A DNA stretch of 64,000 nt from Photobacterium toruni (GTDB taxonomy: Bacteria > Pseudomonadota > Gammaproteobacteria > Enterobacterales > Vibrionaceae), in contig NZ_AP024854.1 of assembly GCF_024529955.1 (NCBI RefSeq), positions 2,418,001-2,482,000 on the forward strand. The letters run 5' to 3'. The notes beneath the pieces are model-generated. The model saw only the letters and a list, made by a program, of their open reading frames with translations, had not been told where the DNA came from and ran no database searches. This document shows positions 61,628 to 64,000 of the stretch, in pieces. The translations under genes and the position numbers were made by a program. Position 1 is the first letter of the stretch. Each line of letters opens with the position of its first letter.

Positions 61628-63136
61628 TTAATTATTTAGTTGTGGGCGCATTGCCGGGAACAAAATAACGTCACGAATAGTATGTGTATTAGTAAATAGC
61701 ATCACTAAACGGTCAATACCGATACCTTGACCAGCTGTTGGTGGTAAGCCATGCTCTAGCGCAGTAATGTAGTCTGCATCATAGTACATCGCTTCATCAT
61801 CACCTGCATCTTTAGCATTAACTTGTGCTTTAAAGCGTTGGTCTTGGTCTTGAGCATCGTTAAGCTCAGAGAAACCATTTGCCACTTCACGACCACCAAT
61901 GAAGAATTCAAAACGGTCAGTAATGAATGGATTTTCATCGTTACGACGAGCAAGTGGTGAGATGTCTGCTGGGTATTCAGTAATGAATGTTGGTTGCATT
62001 AGTTGAGGTTCAGCAGTTTCACCAAAGATCTCTTCTAATAGCTGACCACACGTCCAGAAGCTTTCAACTTCAACATGCACTGACTTAGCAATCTTAACCA
62101 TTAGCTCACGATCAGCAACGCCTTCGTAAGTTAATGCTTGGATTTCTGCGTGATCAGGGTTGTATTGCTTGATTGCATCTAACATGCTGATACGCGCGTA
62201 AGGGCCAGCAAATTCAACTTCAAACTCACCGTAAGGCATTTTTGAAGAACCTAGCACATCAATCGCAACGCTGCTTAGCATTTCTTCAGTAAGATCCATT
62301 AGATCATGGTAATCAGCATACGCCATGTAGAATTCCATCATGGTGAATTCAGGGTTATGACGTGGAGATAGACCTTCGTTACGGAAGTTACGGTTAATTT
62401 CAAACACACGCTCAAAACCACCAACCACTAGACGCTTAAGGTAAAGCTCAGGCGCAACACGTAGGTACATGTCGATATCTAATGCATTATGATGAGTCAC
62501 AAATGGACGTGCTGTTGCACCACCAGGGATCACGTGCATCATTGGCGTTTCAACTTCCATGAAGTTTTTTGTTACCATGAAATTACGAATCGCTGAAACC
62601 ACTTTTGAACGAATGATAAATGCACGACGAGAATCGTCATTTACAATAAGATCAACATAACGTTGGCGGTAACGCATCTCTTGGTCAGTTAGACCATGGA
62701 ATTTTTCTGGTAATGGACGTAGTGCTTTAGTTAGCAACTCGTAGCTATCCATTTCGATGTAAAGATCACCTTTACCCGATTTGTGTAGCGCCCCTTTAAC
62801 ACCGATGATGTCACCGATATCTAGACCAGAATATTTTTCTTTTAGTTCTTTCTGAACATCTTTAGATGCATAAGCCTGAATACGGCCAGATACATCTTGA
62901 ATTGCAAGGAAAGGACCACGCTTAGCCATGATACGACCAGCAATTGCAAATACATGACCGGCTTGTTCAAGCTCTTCCTTAGTCATCTCACCGTATTTTG
63001 CTTCTAGATCTGCCGCTAAACTATCACGACGGAAATCATTTGGGTGGCCATTTGCTTTACAACCTTTGCGGATCATGTCTAATTTAGCACGACGTTCAGC
63101 AATCAGTTTATTTTCATCTTGTACTTGGTCAGTCAT
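61628..63136 (-). CDS. lysS: Lysyl-tRNA synthetase, class II
   Basis: 502-residue class IIb synthetase. N-terminal OB-fold anticodon-binding domain (about 60-150, [23 protein letters not shown]), motif 1 around [13 protein letters not shown], motif 2 [26 protein letters not shown], motif 3 [11 protein letters not shown]. Close to E. coli length (505). Follows prfB by 32 bp, the conserved prfB-lysS operon. Confidence 0.98.
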   Translation of the reverse strand: MTDQVQDENKLIAERRAKLDMIRKGCKANGHPNDFRRDSLAADLEAKYGEMTKEELEQAGHVFAIAGRIMAKRGPFLAIQDVSGRIQAYASKDVQKELKEKYSGLDIGDIIGVKGALHKSGKGDLYIEMDSYELLTKALRPLPEKFHGLTDQEMRYRQRYVDLIVNDDSRRAFIIRSKVVSAIRNFMVTKNFMEVETPMMHVIPGGATARPFVTHHNALDIDMYLRVAPELYLKRLVVGGFERVFEINRNFRNEGLSPRHNPEFTMMEFYMAYADYHDLMDLTEEMLSSVAIDVLGSSKMPYGEFEVEFAGPYARISMLDAIKQYNPDHAEIQALTYEGVADRELMVKIAKSVHVEVESFWTCGQLLEEIFGETAEPQLMQPTFITEYPADISPLARRNDENPFITDRFEFFIGGREVANGFSELNDAQDQDQRFKAQVNAKDAGDDEAMYYDADYITALEHGLPPTAGQGIGIDRLVMLFTNTHTIRDVILFPAMRPQLNN

Positions 63137-63168
63137 GGAGTATCCCTTAAAATTTTACTGAAATTCGG

Positions 63169-64000
63169 TTAAAGACCTGATTTCAAGCTAGCTTCAATAA
63201 AACGGTCTAAATCACCGTCCAATACTGCTTGGGTGTTTCGATTTTCCACCCCAGTACGTAAATCTTTTATGCGAGAGTCATCCAATACATAAGAACGGAT
63301 TTGACTACCCCAACCAATGTCTGATTTAGTATCTTCACTGGCTTGCTTTTCAGCATTTTGCTTCTGCATTTCATATTCAAACAATTTCGCTTTTAATTGC
63401 TTCATTGCTTGATCTTTGTTCTTATGCTGAGAGCGATCGTTCTGACACTGTACAACAAGGTTTGTTGGTAAGTGTGTAATACGTACCGCAGATTCAGTGG
63501 TGTTGACGTGTTGACCACCCGCACCTGATGCACGGTATACGTCAATACGTAAATCAGAAGGATTGATATCAATCACGATGTTGTCATCAATTTCTGGATA
63601 CACAAATGCTGATGCGAATGAAGTATGACGACGGCCGCCGGAGTCAAAAGGTGATTTACGTACTAAGCGGTGAACACCTGTTTCAGTCCGTAACCAGCCA
63701 TAAGCATACTCACCGCTAATACGTACTGTGACAGATTTAAGACCTGCAACGTCGCCATCAGAAATTTCAATGATTTCGCTCTTAAAGCCTTTAGCATCAG
63801 CCCAACGCAAATACATGCGGAGCATCATTGATGTCCAATCTTGTGCTTCAGTACCACCAGAACCTGCTTGCAAGTCAAGATAGCAATCTGAACTATCGTG
63901 ATCGCCTGCAAACATACGACGAAATTCTAATTTAGCTAACTTTGCTTCAAGTTCTGCTAATTCAGGTTCAATTTCATCAAAAGTTTCTTGGTCGTATTCT
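63169..64000 (-). CDS. prfB: Peptide chain release factor 2 (RF2), partial (N-terminus outside window)
   Basis: The frame is open from the stop at 63169 to the window edge, about 277 C-terminal residues of an expected 365. GGQ motif in [21 protein letters not shown] and the stop-codon-reading SPF tripeptide in [18 protein letters not shown] identify RF2, releasing at UGA and UAA. The ATG at 63915 is internal, not the true start. The region that would show the programmed +1 frameshift at codon 26 is not in the window. Upstream of lysS in one operon. Confidence 0.95.
   Translation of the reverse strand, partial: EYDQETFDEIEPELAELEAKLAKLEFRRMFAGDHDSSDCYLDLQAGSGGTEAQDWTSMMLRMYLRWADAKGFKSEIIEISDGDVAGLKSVTVRISGEYAYGWLRTETGVHRLVRKSPFDSGGRRHTSFASAFVYPEIDDNIVIDINPSDLRIDVYRASGAGGQHVNTTESAVRITHLPTNLVVQCQNDRSQHKNKDQAMKQLKAKLFEYEMQKQNAEKQASEDTKSDIGWGSQIRSYVLDDSRIKDLRTGVENRNTQAVLDGDLDRFIEASLKSGL

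Overview
The window is a 64 kb piece of a gammaproteobacterial chromosome, almost certainly Vibrionaceae and most likely Photobacterium or a close relative. Evidence: protein sequences throughout resemble Vibrio/Photobacterium orthologues; the block ptsP-rppH-mutH-(VpsR-type regulator)-lysS-prfB is the Vibrio cholerae order; DNA is AT-rich with long AT-rich intergenic gaps. Species assignment is inference. I saw no insertion sequence, prophage, integron or CRISPR array; this is mostly core genome with a few accessory genes.

Layout. 1-2.1 kb: partial TatD-family nuclease gene (yjjV) divergent from prfC. 2.1-5.1 kb: a compact three-gene FecCD-type metal/siderophore ABC importer behind a large dyad element. 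5.1-7.2 kb: rimI-holD and gldA. 7.4-12.8 kb: the oxygen-independent ubiquinone locus (ubiT with a GNAT gene on the minus strand, ubiU-ubiV on the plus strand) with a GGDEF-EAL gene between the two halves, a near-consensus FNR site before ubiU and a heptanucleotide tandem repeat after ubiV. 12.9-29.1 kb: a long minus-strand block transcribed as rlmE-ftsH-folP-glmM-secG-tRNA-Leu-tRNA-fMet-rimP-nusA-infB-rbfA-truB-rpsO-pnp-nlpI, covering rRNA methylation, envelope precursor synthesis, secretion, transcription and translation factors and RNA decay. 29.2-34.4 kb: yhbY, greA, an OmpU-type porin, dacB and a CBS-less MgtE. 35-48.5 kb: carAB, dapB, ispH-fkpB-lspA-ileS-ribF and murJ, all on the minus strand. 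48.5-54 kb: rpsT with a structured leader, a DUF502 membrane protein, nhaR, an 80-residue secreted protein, nhaA and a Na/phosphate cotransporter. 54-64 kb: thyA, a TSUP permease, ptsP, rppH, mutH, the VpsR-type regulator, lysS and partial prfB (RF2).

How the genes fit together. RF3 and RF2 bracket the window, and the centre is the classic nusA/infB operon with its tRNAs, terminators and leader hairpins. Two c-di-GMP-related genes occur (a hybrid GGDEF-EAL enzyme and the VpsR-type regulator). Sodium physiology is represented by nhaA, nhaR and the Na/Pi symporter. The less ordinary signals are regulatory: a strong LexA-like box before mutH, a conserved-looking FNR site in the ubiU leader, nested hairpins before rpsT, tandem terminators between tRNA-fMet and rimP, a possible structured leader before the MgtE gene, and several unexplained inverted repeats. 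Four genes (nlpI, rimP, carA, rpsT) appear to start with TTG.
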